Below are positions 28,299-38,232 of a stretch of DNA of 64,000 nucleotides, piece after piece. Location: contig NZ_AP026671.1 of NCBI RefSeq assembly GCF_027946175.1, forward strand, positions 1,116,001 to 1,180,000, given 5' to 3'. This DNA is from Nitratiruptor tergarcus DSM 16512. Lineage in GTDB: Bacteria > Campylobacterota > Campylobacteria > Campylobacterales > Nitratiruptoraceae. The notes beneath the pieces were generated by a model. It was not told the DNA's origin. It searched no databases and worked only from the letters and a program-made list of their open reading frames with translations. Position 1 is the stretch's first letter. The number at the start of each line of letters is the position of its first letter. The position numbers and the translations under genes are program-made.

Positions 28299-28375
28299 TG
28301 GTAGCTGGGGGGAGACTTGAACTCCCGACCTCCGGCTTATGAGACCAGCGCTCTCACCAGCTGAGCTACCCAGCC
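28299..28375 (-). tRNA. tRNA-Met (CAT anticodon)
   Basis: A 77-base tRNA with an encoded CCA. The acceptor GGCTGGG pairs with CCCAGCT (one G-T pair), and the anticodon loop CTCATAA gives CAT. With a fully paired acceptor end and no run of three G-C pairs in the anticodon stem, it fits an elongator methionine tRNA more than an initiator. The T loop is GTTCAAGTC. Confidence 0.93.
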
Positions 28376-28387
28376 AAAGCGAGTGAA

Positions 28388-28416
28388 ATTATACTTCAAT
28401 TTCGCTTTTATGTCAA
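28388..28416 (-). promoter_or_regulatory. Sigma-70 promoter of tRNA-Met
   Basis: On the minus strand TTGACA (28411-28416) and TATAAT (28388-28393) are separated by exactly 17 bases, with the tRNA beginning 12 bases after the -10. The insertion sequence duplicated AATTA immediately upstream of the -35 element, so the promoter core survived. Confidence 0.75.
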
Positions 28417-29471
28417 TAATTTGTATAAGTCCAATACATATGGCACTCATAATGATTTTCAAGAAGGTATTGTACCGGAGATTTAAAATTAAGAGAAGAG
28501 TGTGGTATTTTGGTATTGTAATCGATGAGCCATTTTGCTAATTTTTTATTGAATTCATCCAAATCTGTAAAGAGTAAATCTTCATAGTATTGAATAAATT
28601 GTTCTTGAATTGTTCTATTGAATCTTTCATTGTGTGCATTCATTTTAGGGCTCCTTGGATATGTCCAGTAGTGTGTAAAGCCTTTTTGTTCAAGCAGAGC
28701 GTCAAACTCTTTTTTAAATTCACTGCCATTATCTGAAAGAATTGCAAGTTTACGTTTTTGTTTGATGGAGGTTATTCCATCAATTAAAGCTTCAAGAGCA
28801 TATGCAGTATGTCTTGCTCTTTTGGATGGAATTGCTACTGCGAATGCAATACGTGTGAGTGGGTCAATCATAGTAAGGATATATCGTTTTATACCGTTTG
28901 ATACTATTTGGATGGTATCGACTGCCCAGAGTTCAAATGGTTTAGATTTGAGGTTTTTTGGTTTTCTGTTTTTTTGTGTCTTCTTTTTTGGTTTCACTTT
29001 TCCTTTTGTATCGATGCGGTAGGGAAAAAGTCTCATTGTATCTGGTGCTTTTGCGATTATTCTTCCTATTGTGGATTCCGAGGGAGTTTTAAGTTCTTTT
29101 TCTTCACAAAAAGGTTTAAGCAGGTGGTAGAGTTTTGCTTTGCCGATGTTGGGATATGCTTTTCTTAATCGTTTTATCTCTTTAATAACTTCTATTGGAA
29201 CTTTTGACTCTCTTACTCTTTTTGGTCTTCGTGATTTTGGATTTAAGGCTTTTATATCGCCATCTGCATTATTGAAACTCTTTTTCCATCGAAAGAGTGT
29301 TCTTCTGCTTACTCCAAAAGCTTCAGTTGTTGCTGCTAGTCCATATTTTTCCCAAAACTCCAATATCTTTTTTCTTCTTTTTGCCTCTTCGCTTATCATA
29401 AGCGAATTGTAGTATATCCTCTCTAATCTTTTATATCCTTTGAGCCCTGGCAACGTGTATTTGATTTGCAC
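28413..29471 (-). CDS. DDE transposase, IS481-like
   Basis: A 352-residue transposase with an N-terminal helix-turn-helix (EAFGVSRRTLFRWKKSF, about 54-70) and an integrase core: first Asp in FELWAVDTIQIV, second Asp in LAILSDNGSEF, Glu in KMNAHNERFNRTIQE. Single-frame layout and motifs fit IS481-like elements. The start is taken as GTG at 29471; ATG at 29399 is also possible. The last three codons and the stop lie outside the element: the frame runs through the left inverted repeat and target duplication and ends at TGA inside the tRNA-Met -35 box. Confidence 0.85.
   Translation of the reverse strand: MQIKYTLPGLKGYKRLERIYYNSLMISEEAKRRKKILEFWEKYGLAATTEAFGVSRRTLFRWKKSFNNADGDIKALNPKSRRPKRVRESKVPIEVIKEIKRLRKAYPNIGKAKLYHLLKPFCEEKELKTPSESTIGRIIAKAPDTMRLFPYRIDTKGKVKPKKKTQKNRKPKNLKSKPFELWAVDTIQIVSNGIKRYILTMIDPLTRIAFAVAIPSKRARHTAYALEALIDGITSIKQKRKLAILSDNGSEFKKEFDALLEQKGFTHYWTYPRSPKMNAHNERFNRTIQEQFIQYYEDLLFTDLDEFNKKLAKWLIDYNTKIPHSSLNFKSPVQYLLENHYECHMYWTYTNY
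28417..28421. repeat. Target site duplication, left copy
   Basis: TAATT directly before the left inverted repeat matches TAATT at 29518-29522 directly after the right one, as expected for a 5-bp target duplication made on insertion. Confidence 0.75.
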
Positions 29472-29517
29472 TCCTCACTCTCCCTCTCGGAGTGCCATAT
29501 GTGTTTGAACTTATGCA
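28422..29517 (-). mobile_element. Complete insertion sequence (1096 bp, IS481-like)
   Basis: The ends are imperfect inverted repeats of about 27 bases: TGTATAAGTCC...TATGGCACTC (28422-28448) and GAGTGCCATATGTG...ACTTATGCA (29490-29517), sharing GAGTGCCATATGT and ACTTAT after complementing. The element starts with TG and ends with CA, is flanked by a 5-bp direct repeat TAATT, and carries one intact DDE transposase frame. Intact ends and duplication suggest a recent and possibly active insertion. No passenger gene is present. Confidence 0.85.
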
Positions 29518-29522
29518 TAATT
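29518..29522. repeat. Target site duplication, right copy
   Basis: TAATT directly after the right inverted repeat, matching the copy at 28417-28421. Confidence 0.75.
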
Positions 29523-29540
29523 ATATTTTTTCATTACAAA

Positions 29541-31040
29541 TCAAAAAAGATTCAACAACCCTTTTGCTGCTGGGGGAAGGTTCTTTTTCAACAGTTTATC
29601 TTGCAGTCTCTTTTTTAGCTCTTTTTTTACTCTGCCTTTTATAAACTCTTTTACATCAATTTTGATATCAGGATTTTGCGGATCTCCTTGCAGTTTTACA
29701 TATACAGGTCTCTTTTGAATCTCTATGCGAAGTTTTGCATCTATTTTTTGCTTATCAAGATCAATTTTTGCATTTTGAGCACTGATATGTGTCAGTCTAC
29801 TTTGCATATCAAGATTTGCAATAACTACCTTATCATTAATAGTACTATTGATTTCTGTGAGTTTATATATCTCTCTAGTTATATCGAAGTTTGCCATCTG
29901 TTTGAGCATAAAACTCATCTTATTTGGCAAGATCCTGCCATCATGTGCCTCGGCATGGAGCTTTCCTTTTTTGGTTACAAGATTATAATGCATATTCACA
30001 TCCATTGAAGAATCAAAGATTTTAGGATAGTAGAGCATATGGGTAAGTTTAACTACTTGGATACCTTTTAAAAATGCTTCTACTTTATTATTTAAAAGTT
30101 TGCCATTTATTATTCCGCCAAGGGTACTGCTATGGAGTGTTATTAAGAGATTTTTATCCTTTTTAATTTTTCCATTGAGTGTTATTTTTCCTCGCATTTT
30201 TTGCTTTGTCAAAAAGTAGAGTTTACCAAGATCTGGAACTTTTACAACATAATCTGCATCGACTGTGCCACTCTTAATAACAAATTTTGCTCCTTTTGTA
30301 TGAACATCTCCAATATTTGTAAAGAGATCTACATCACTAAAGACTATGCCATTTTTAATACTACTTTTATGTGAAGCATTGAAAGTAATGCGGGCTTTCT
30401 CAATCCCAAAATTTTGTTGCAACACTTTCGCATCTGTCTTTCCAGATTTGATCTGAGAAACGATATTGCCTGCTAAATGCTCTGGTTCAAGATTTGTTAG
30501 ATGAATATCTGCATCTATCAAAGCATCTGCATAGTGAGGCTGATAAAGCATATAGAGGATCTTTTCCAACTTTGCTTGACGAATCTTTGCATCTACTAAA
30601 GCTGGCTCAAACTCTTCTAATACTATACGATACTGCGTAGCTGAGCCTACCACATCTGCTTTTCCTGTAATATCAACTTTTTGTTTATCACCTTTTACGT
30701 CCCCACTTGTTATAAGTGGTCCTCGCAGTTTTTGCCCTGTAAGGGCTTGGAGATCTTCAAGTTTTGCAATATGTACATCATAGTGAATATCAAAACTTTG
30801 CGCAAAGGGATCAAGTTTGCCCCCAGCTTTGATGAGTGTACTTTTTCCCACTTGCAACTCAATATCTAGTGGAGAGATACGAAATTTTTTGAGTGAAGCT
30901 TTGACGGGAAGCTTTTTATTGAGATTTGTTTCTATAATTGGACGCAAAAAATTGTTACCGCTTGCTGTAAAGAGTACCCAATAAGTTGCTCCTAAGAGTA
31001 TCGCTATGATGAATATTATAAATAGTAGTAGCTTTTTCAT
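29541..31040 (-). CDS. AsmA-like envelope protein
   Basis: A 499-residue protein with one N-terminal membrane anchor (about 4-25) and a long beta-rich body of repeating short strands, as in AsmA-like and related lipid-transfer proteins. Recognisable parts are the KKFRISPLDIELQVG start of the body and MRGKITLNGKIKKDKNLL in the middle. The end is Lys-rich (GRVKKELKKRLQDKLLKKNL), a common feature of this group. Such proteins sit in the inner membrane facing the periplasm and are implicated in phospholipid transport and outer membrane assembly. The IS lies just downstream of its stop without disrupting it. Confidence 0.7.
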   Translation of the reverse strand: MKKLLLFIIFIIAILLGATYWVLFTASGNNFLRPIIETNLNKKLPVKASLKKFRISPLDIELQVGKSTLIKAGGKLDPFAQSFDIHYDVHIAKLEDLQALTGQKLRGPLITSGDVKGDKQKVDITGKADVVGSATQYRIVLEEFEPALVDAKIRQAKLEKILYMLYQPHYADALIDADIHLTNLEPEHLAGNIVSQIKSGKTDAKVLQQNFGIEKARITFNASHKSSIKNGIVFSDVDLFTNIGDVHTKGAKFVIKSGTVDADYVVKVPDLGKLYFLTKQKMRGKITLNGKIKKDKNLLITLHSSTLGGIINGKLLNNKVEAFLKGIQVVKLTHMLYYPKIFDSSMDVNMHYNLVTKKGKLHAEAHDGRILPNKMSFMLKQMANFDITREIYKLTEINSTINDKVVIANLDMQSRLTHISAQNAKIDLDKQKIDAKLRIEIQKRPVYVKLQGDPQNPDIKIDVKEFIKGRVKKELKKRLQDKLLKKNLPPAAKGLLNLF

Positions 31041-31207
31041 TGCTCGCCCCTTCTTCGATATAAACTATTATACATTAATTATTGTTCAATAAAGCAAAGA
31101 GAGGTTTATTGCATCAAAAATATTATGTTAGAAGATTTTTTAAGTGCTATATACTCAAATTTAATGATATTCATAGTTTAATTTAAGCTTATTTTAAGTT
31201 TTATTGC

Positions 31208-31215
31208 TATAAAAT
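31208..31215 (+). promoter_or_regulatory. -10 region of groES-groEL
   Basis: TATAAAAT sits 46 bases before the groES ATG, preceded by a long AT-rich stretch with T runs spaced about one helical turn apart, the usual Campylobacterota vegetative promoter. AGGAGG precedes the ATG at 31261. I see no convincing CIRCE-type inverted repeat. Confidence 0.5.
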
Positions 31216-31260
31216 TTTGGCACTGAAAATGACAGACTGACAAAGAAAAAGGAGGGTGCG

Positions 31261-31530
31261 ATGAATTTCAAACCACTTGGAAACAGAGTATTAGTAGAAA
31301 GAGTAGAAGAGCCTGAAAAAACTCCATCAGGAATCATTATCCCAGATAATGCAAAAGAGAAACCTCTTGAAGGAAACGTTTTGGCAATTGGTCCAGAAGT
31401 AGAAGAAGAGGGACATATTAAAGTTGGAGATAGAGTAGTTTTTGCTAAATATAGCGGAACAGATATTACACTTGAAGGAAAAGAGTATCTCATTTTACAA
31501 ACTGACGATATTCTTGGAATTTTGGAATAA
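31261..31530 (+). CDS. groES: Co-chaperonin GroES
   Basis: An 89-residue co-chaperonin. The N-terminal [19 protein letters not shown] and [12 protein letters not shown] (mobile loop) and the C-terminal [17 protein letters not shown] are standard. It caps the GroEL ring during folding. groEL follows after 14 bases with its own GGAGG. Confidence 0.95.
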   Translation: MNFKPLGNRVLVERVEEPEKTPSGIIIPDNAKEKPLEGNVLAIGPEVEEEGHIKVGDRVVFAKYSGTDITLEGKEYLILQTDDILGILE

Positions 31531-31544
31531 GAAGGAGGTGATAG

Positions 31545-33188
<1,644 letters not shown>

Positions 33189-33197
33189 TCCCTTCCC

Positions 33198-34181
33198 TCA
33201 CCCAAACTTTTTTATTATCTCATCTACTTTCGATCTTTTAACTTTTTGCACTAAAACCACTTCATTTGTTAGCTTTTCTTCTTTATACTCATCAAATATG
33301 TAAAAATTATTATTGTATTTCTCTTTGAGAGTATGATAGGTATTGTCTTTTCGTGGATCTCTTTCAATGAGAAAGTGACCCTTTCCAAGCACTACTTTGC
33401 GAAGTAAAATATCATCTACCTCTTCAATAAGAAATTCTATTTTCTCTTTTTCTATAACACCACCCTCTTGGAGCCTTTTGCGCAGTTTCAGTAGCATTTT
33501 TGGATAATCGCTTGCTATAAGATCTGCACCTCTTTCATGCATGGCAATGGCAAGATCCTCTTCATTGACTGTCCACACTCCAACTTTGAGATGGATATTG
33601 TGTGCAAACCTGTTGGCTTTAGCTGTAGCTATTCGATAGTGAGGCAAGACAAGAGCACATCCAAGCTGCTTTGCATCTGGAATTTTGCCTGGAGGATAGC
33701 TATATACAAGACCTGTAGTAATAGTGCTATCAAGGCGTTTTACTTCACTTACAACCTCTTCATAAAAGCTTATAATACATACATCTTGCTGCATCTGATA
33801 CTCTTGCACAAGCTCTACTACCTTTTGACACGTATCAGGCTCTTTAATCTCCAAAAACATAGCAATTTTGCCTTTTGCGCTCTCAAGCGCTTCAGCCAAA
33901 GTGGCTACAGGCTCACTATCTTCAATGAGGATATTTTCTTTGATATATGCAAATTCAAGCTCTTTAGCCTCTTTTGCCACACCAGCCACCCTCTCAAAAT
34001 CGCTATCGTGCAAGAGTATCAACTCACCATCTTTGGTGCTGCGGATATCTACCTCTACAATATCGGCTTTGATACGAATAGCATGTTTTATGCCTTTGAT
34101 AGTGTTTTCAGGAACTTCTAATCCCCCACCTCTATGTGCTATAACACCAAAAGGCTTTTGATTGAGTGCTTTTTCAATCAT
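33198..34181 (-). CDS. Glycerophosphodiester phosphodiesterase family protein
   Basis: About 327 residues from the ATG at 34181, which overlaps the preceding reading frame in the usual way; a TTG at 34208 is the alternative. The N-terminal 225 residues form the GDPD barrel: AHRGGGLEVPENT, EVDIRSTKDGELILLHD with metal-binding Glu/Asp, and AMFLEIKEP. It hydrolyses glycerophosphodiesters to glycerol 3-phosphate and an alcohol. About 100 C-terminal residues, including LLRKVVLGKGHFLIER, do not belong to the usual domain and I do not recognise them. No signal peptide is seen. It is the last gene of the long minus-strand run. Confidence 0.82.
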   Translation of the reverse strand: MIEKALNQKPFGVIAHRGGGLEVPENTIKGIKHAIRIKADIVEVDIRSTKDGELILLHDSDFERVAGVAKEAKELEFAYIKENILIEDSEPVATLAEALESAKGKIAMFLEIKEPDTCQKVVELVQEYQMQQDVCIISFYEEVVSEVKRLDSTITTGLVYSYPPGKIPDAKQLGCALVLPHYRIATAKANRFAHNIHLKVGVWTVNEEDLAIAMHERGADLIASDYPKMLLKLRKRLQEGGVIEKEKIEFLIEEVDDILLRKVVLGKGHFLIERDPRKDNTYHTLKEKYNNNFYIFDEYKEEKLTNEVVLVQKVKRSKVDEIIKKFG

Positions 34182-34692
34182 TTTGAATCTTTTCTGTAAG
34201 AATTGCAAGAGCTCTCTCTTGCTCTTTTGGAGAGAGTTTTCCAGCTTTATAGAAAACTACTTTGCCCTCTTTATCAACAATGACAATATCTTGATTTTGA
34301 TCTGCTAATCCCCACTTTTTAACGAGGATCTTCTTATTATCTTTCACATAGATAGTTTATGGAAACTTCTTTTGCTTCTTTTTCAAAATTGCATTGAGTA
34401 AAAAGTTTGGCATCCAGGTAGCTGCCATATTGATAATAGCAACTGATCCATACTTGCTTCTATCAAAATTTTTTGCTTTGACTTTTTCAAAAAACTCCTC
34501 ATTGAGATCTCTTTTATCGGGATCGCTATACACAAGGAGGTAGACCTTGCCGCGAAGGGATGAGAGGTCAAATGCACCACCACTCACTAGTCCTCCATCT
34601 TTCTTATCAAGCACCACTTTTGGCACTATACTTCCTATCTCAATACCTAAGCTAAAGATAACCAACATTACAAGTAATGCTATCTTTTTCAT
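34174..34692 (-). pseudogene. YtfJ-like thioredoxin-fold protein interrupted by an in-frame stop
   Basis: The frame starts at ATG 34692 (overlapping the NosL stop as ATGA) with a signal peptide, then KVYLLVYSDPDKRDLNEEFF and VAIINMAATWMP as in the YtfJ family. It stops at TAA 34357-34359 after 111 codons. The same frame continues without a shift for 60 more codons (TIYVKDNKKILVKKWGLADQ, then IVIVDKEGKVVFYKAGKLSP) to TGA at 34174, supplying the missing C-terminal part of the fold. A single base change in one Lys codon (AAA to TAA) explains this. It may be a recent pseudogene, a readthrough case or a base-calling error; the truncated product would lack the last strands. Confidence 0.75.
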
Positions 34693-35159
34693 TTTTGCTC
34701 CAAAAATCGTTTTCTAATGGCAGGATTTGTCATATTCTCTCCTCTTGCCATCATTGCCAAAAACTCTTCAAATCCTACTGCACCAGCTACCTTTTTCTCA
34801 TAAGCACCAAAGCCATAATTCATTGGAGTTTTATCTCCTAATTTATACCAAGCCTTGCGTGCATCAATATAGCGGTGTGTATCATCAGTATAAATCCAAA
34901 GTTTTATTTTGTCTTTCTCTTTTTGGTTGAGATACCACTTTGCCAAGCATCCTGGATCATCAAAAAAATAGACTCTACCATTTGGCATAATAGCTTGGGC
35001 ACTATGGAGTTTCGTTTCAAGCTGCATAGTACACTCTACACACTGCACTTCACCCGGTTTAAAGATTACCGGCTTTCCATCTTTGCTTTTTTTATAGACT
35101 TCAATCTTCTCACATCCCACAAAAAAAAGAAAAAATAGTAATAAAAAAACTCTCTTCAT
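34689..35159 (-). CDS. nosL: NosL-family lipoprotein
   Basis: About 156 residues from the ATG at 35159, supported by AGGAGG just upstream. The signal peptide ends in a lipobox (LFFVGC), so it is a lipoprotein. The NosL-type metal site is CVECTMQL, followed by IMPNGRVYFFDDPGCLAKW; a second Cys follows as in other NosL proteins. NosL binds Cu(I) and helps load nitrous oxide reductase. Here it lies with an ABC transporter, a second NosL-like protein and a TonB system rather than beside nosZ, so the client is open. Confidence 0.78.
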   Translation of the reverse strand: MKRVFLLLFFLFFVGCEKIEVYKKSKDGKPVIFKPGEVQCVECTMQLETKLHSAQAIMPNGRVYFFDDPGCLAKWYLNQKEKDKIKLWIYTDDTHRYIDARKAWYKLGDKTPMNYGFGAYEKKVAGAVGFEEFLAMMARGENMTNPAIRKRFLEQK

Positions 35160-35167
35160 CTCTCCTC

Positions 35168-36118
35168 CTAAAAGAGCCATACACCATTTTTGAGATAGTA
35201 GCTTATGACATAATATGTAAGTATCAATGTAAAAACTATATCAAAAAGAAGCGCTAATTTTACTGAAGAGACAACTCCTAATGCCTTCTTGACCCCTACT
35301 GCGATACCTAAAAATGTCCCTAAAAAGAGCAGTGTATAGAGAACGTAGCCTATATAATAGTACTCCTTTTGCAAAATACAAAAGGGGCAGTGATGCGTAG
35401 GTAATTCATAGATATAAGGAGAGAAAAAGAAGATAATCGCCAAAATGGCAATGAAAATAAATGTCACACTCAAAAATGCAAAAATATAGATCCTCTTATA
35501 AAAAACTATTAACAGAGCAAGATTACCATAAAAAAGCCCTAAAAGCAGTTTTGGCGGAATATGGGATAAAATCCCTAAAGCGCTCTGTCCAACAGGATTA
35601 AAGAGCACTCCACAGCAACTTACAATCTTATTCACATCAAGGGCATGAAAATAGGCATATTCAAGCAATAGTTCAGCGACAATAAAAAGATAGAGCAGCA
35701 CAAACAAGCGAAATTTGAGCTTTGTATAGGCGTAATCGATGGTTTTCATATCAAGTGCGTTGATAACAAGCCAGATACCAAAGAGGTAGATATTAAGAAT
35801 TTTCACACCAAAAAGCCATACACCATAAGGATTTGCCGTAACAACACCAGCAGCGCACATTGCGCCAGGGATAATATTGGAGAGTTTATCAAGAGTGTAT
35901 ATAAAATAAAAAAGAAGAATGATTTTAAAAAAGAGAGCAAACTTAATAATCGTAGCGGCCAAATAACTTTGACGTAATAATGCATACTGTCTTGGCGTAT
36001 CGGCATTATAATCAAACCACAAAGAGATCTTTATACTAATTATCCATGCAATACTCAAAAAGATAAAAAGCAGCGTATCTAAAAAGAGATTGATAAAAAC
36101 CTCAGGAGAGAAAAACAT
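35168..36118 (-). CDS. Polytopic membrane protein with cysteine motifs
   Basis: A 316-residue protein with about eight membrane helices. I do not recognise a named family. Visible features are three cysteine sites that could bind metal or act in thiol chemistry: GAMCAAGVVTANPYG, VSCCGVLFNPVG and HHCPFCILQKEYYY (CPFC next to two His, placed after a membrane helix). It overlaps the ABC ATPase gene by 17 bases and is followed after 8 bases by the NosL lipoprotein. Context suggests a partner of the transporter or a metal/thiol carrier; this is inference. Confidence 0.6.
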   Translation of the reverse strand: MFFSPEVFINLFLDTLLFIFLSIAWIISIKISLWFDYNADTPRQYALLRQSYLAATIIKFALFFKIILLFYFIYTLDKLSNIIPGAMCAAGVVTANPYGVWLFGVKILNIYLFGIWLVINALDMKTIDYAYTKLKFRLFVLLYLFIVAELLLEYAYFHALDVNKIVSCCGVLFNPVGQSALGILSHIPPKLLLGLFYGNLALLIVFYKRIYIFAFLSVTFIFIAILAIIFFFSPYIYELPTHHCPFCILQKEYYYIGYVLYTLLFLGTFLGIAVGVKKALGVVSSVKLALLFDIVFTLILTYYVISYYLKNGVWLF

Positions 36119-36785
36119 TGCCCTCTCTCACTTCATAAATCTCATCTACAATTTCTAGATCGGCAAATCTGGGATCATGTGTGGCAATTACTATCGTCTT
36201 GCCCTCTTGCTTTAATTGGCCTAAAATCTGCAAAAACTGCTCAGTAAGAGCACTATCGAGATTTGCTGTGGGCTCATCTGCTAAAATAATAGGAGGATTG
36301 TCTATGAGTGCTCTTGCAATGGCACAACGCTGCTGCTCACCGCCGCTCAGTTTCCTTACAACCATATCCTTTTTGTGTGCAATTGCAAAGCGCTCCATAA
36401 CTGCACTAGCCATCAGCTCAAGCTCTTTTAGAGGAGTTGGAGTAGGAATTAATGGGACTATCACATTTTCAAAAACTGTGAGATCTTCTAAGAGATTAAA
36501 TTTTTGAAAAATAAAGCCTATCTTTTCTCTTCTATATACAGCTGCAAATCTATCTGGAAGCTTTGAGATAGTTTGCCCATCTACTACCACTTTTCCACTT
36601 GTAGGTCTAGTGAGTGCCGCAATGAGTGAAAGGAGCGTACTTTTGCCACTCCCACTTGGCCCCATAAGAAGCACAAGAGAGCTCCTTTTTATTTGCAAAC
36701 TTACATCTTTTAAAGCCACAACCTCTTTTGCAGTACCTAAATTGTAAATTTTACTCACTTTTTCCAAAGAAATAATAGCACTCAT
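36102..36785 (-). CDS. ABC transporter ATPase, MacB/LolD type
   Basis: A 227-residue ATPase with Walker A GPSGSGKST, signature LSGGEQQRCAIARAL and Walker B IILADEPTANLD. The closest group is the LolD/MacB/FtsE class that powers FtsX-like permeases acting on the periplasmic side. The permease is encoded directly upstream (four-base overlap). Confidence 0.85.
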   Translation of the reverse strand: MSAIISLEKVSKIYNLGTAKEVVALKDVSLQIKRSSLVLLMGPSGSGKSTLLSLIAALTRPTSGKVVVDGQTISKLPDRFAAVYRREKIGFIFQKFNLLEDLTVFENVIVPLIPTPTPLKELELMASAVMERFAIAHKKDMVVRKLSGGEQQRCAIARALIDNPPIILADEPTANLDSALTEQFLQILGQLKQEGKTIVIATHDPRFADLEIVDEIYEVREGNVFLS

Positions 36786-37939
36786 CGTATCGCCTCTTCT
36801 GGATCAATAACTGCCGCTCGCCAGCTTGGAACAATCGTTGCAGCTAAATAGAGAGGCACAAGAATTAAAAAGATGCTCACTGCAATGGAGGGCTCATACA
36901 CCACCATGAGATCTGCTTGGGGTTTGAGAGCTGAAAAGCCGCTAAAGAGATTGCGTAAAAGAGGCGCTTGTAAAGCAAAAACAAAGAAGTAGCTCCCAAT
37001 CACTCCTACCAAATAGGAGCTCCCTATCACAATCAAACTCTCTAATAACTTCAAAAACAAAACATCCTCTATGCGCCACCCTAAGGCTTTGAGAATACCA
37101 ATCTCTTTAATCTGCTCTTTTCCTACACTGCTAGCTTTTTCAAATACCAAGATAAAAAAGGCAAAGAGTGCTCCAATAAAAAGCGCCAAAAAGAGTCCAC
37201 TCTTATAATCAAAGAGGTTTTGATAGCTAGTTCGCAGATCCTCTTTTGTAATAACACGGGTATCGGGATAGAGTGTGCGTAGTTTAGCAGCGATGGTACG
37301 CATCTCTTTTGGATTTTGGAGTTTCACAACAATATCTGTAGCCTCATTTTTTGGAAGTGCAAAGATTTTTCTTGCTAACTGCATCGGAACCAATATCGTA
37401 TCACTCGCTTCTAGTGCACTTTGTGCTGGGAAGGTACCTGCAAGTTTAACCTTGATAAAATCGCCTTGGGGAGTGATAAAGTTGAAAAAATCTTTATAGT
37501 AGTGGTTTTGTAAAACTCTCTTTACCCCCTCTCCTACTACCATAAAATTACCTTCTGCTTCTGTGTTGGCAATAGCTTCATTGAAACTCTCTTTATAGCT
37601 TACATCATCAAAATCGATCCCCCCTACACTAAAATTGACTCCAGCAGGTGCGTAGTAGTAATACCCCCACACACGTGGCATTGCCCAGGCTATACCACTG
37701 ATATTTTCAATTTTTTCAACTCTTTGCATATCTATTGGAGCAAGTCTTCCAGCTGCTACCTTTTGCACATAAATATCAGGTAACGCATTAAGAGTAACAA
37801 AGAGCTCCTTTTTGAGCGAAGCTGCAATCAAAAAAACACTCATAACAGTAAAAATGAGCAGACTAAAAATTATAAAAAGACTCACATTTTTCCATACTCT
37901 TCGGCGCAATGATGCTAGCGCAAAGGCGAGCATTTTCAT
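36782..37939 (-). CDS. ABC transporter permease, MacB/FtsX type
   Basis: A 385-residue permease with one N-terminal helix (about 18-40), a large periplasmic domain (about 45-240) and three C-terminal helices forming the FtsX domain (KEIGILKALGWRIEDVLFLK near the cytoplasmic coupling loop). Such machines transmit ATP-driven motion to periplasmic lipoproteins rather than moving a substrate through the membrane. The neighbouring NosL proteins are natural partners; similar NosL-linked transporters exist near nos genes in related bacteria (general recollection). Confidence 0.8.
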   Translation of the reverse strand: MKMLAFALASLRRRVWKNVSLFIIFSLLIFTVMSVFLIAASLKKELFVTLNALPDIYVQKVAAGRLAPIDMQRVEKIENISGIAWAMPRVWGYYYYAPAGVNFSVGGIDFDDVSYKESFNEAIANTEAEGNFMVVGEGVKRVLQNHYYKDFFNFITPQGDFIKVKLAGTFPAQSALEASDTILVPMQLARKIFALPKNEATDIVVKLQNPKEMRTIAAKLRTLYPDTRVITKEDLRTSYQNLFDYKSGLFLALFIGALFAFFILVFEKASSVGKEQIKEIGILKALGWRIEDVLFLKLLESLIVIGSSYLVGVIGSYFFVFALQAPLLRNLFSGFSALKPQADLMVVYEPSIAVSIFLILVPLYLAATIVPSWRAAVIDPEEAIR

Positions 37940-38232
37940 TGAATTTGATCCTTTGCATTGAGATAGGGTGGAGGCGCATAGATAAAAGTACTTGGAAAAT
38001 AGGGAGAAAGCGAAGGACCATATCCAAAAACCTCAAAAAGATTTGTAAGAGACCTGTGGCGAATGCAGTGCGCTTCAGTACTCATTGCAAGATCTGGTAG
38101 CTGCAAGAGGTGCACTACTGCTCTTTTTTGCTGCACACTTCCATGCTGCTTATGCATAATCCAAGCAGTCTGCCCTCCCCAGAGTAAAATAAAAAGAATA
38201 AAAAAAACAAAAAGATAGAGATATCTATTCAA
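37936..38232 (-). CDS. Small anchored periplasmic protein
   Basis: A 98-residue protein with one N-terminal membrane helix (about 4-22) and a soluble tail likely in the periplasm. The tail contains EAHCIRHRSLTNLFEVFGYG (a Cys and His close together) and a Pro/Tyr-rich end. I do not recognise it. It overlaps genes on both sides by 4 to 8 bases in the ABC/NosL run, so it is probably a component of that system. Confidence 0.5.
   Translation of the reverse strand: MNRYLYLFVFFILFILLWGGQTAWIMHKQHGSVQQKRAVVHLLQLPDLAMSTEAHCIRHRSLTNLFEVFGYGPSLSPYFPSTFIYAPPPYLNAKDQIQ

Noticed and set aside
31060-31260. CIRCE/HrcA operator before groES
   Set aside because: Only single half-site-like words (AAGTGC, GGCACTG) are seen, with no correctly spaced inverted repeat.
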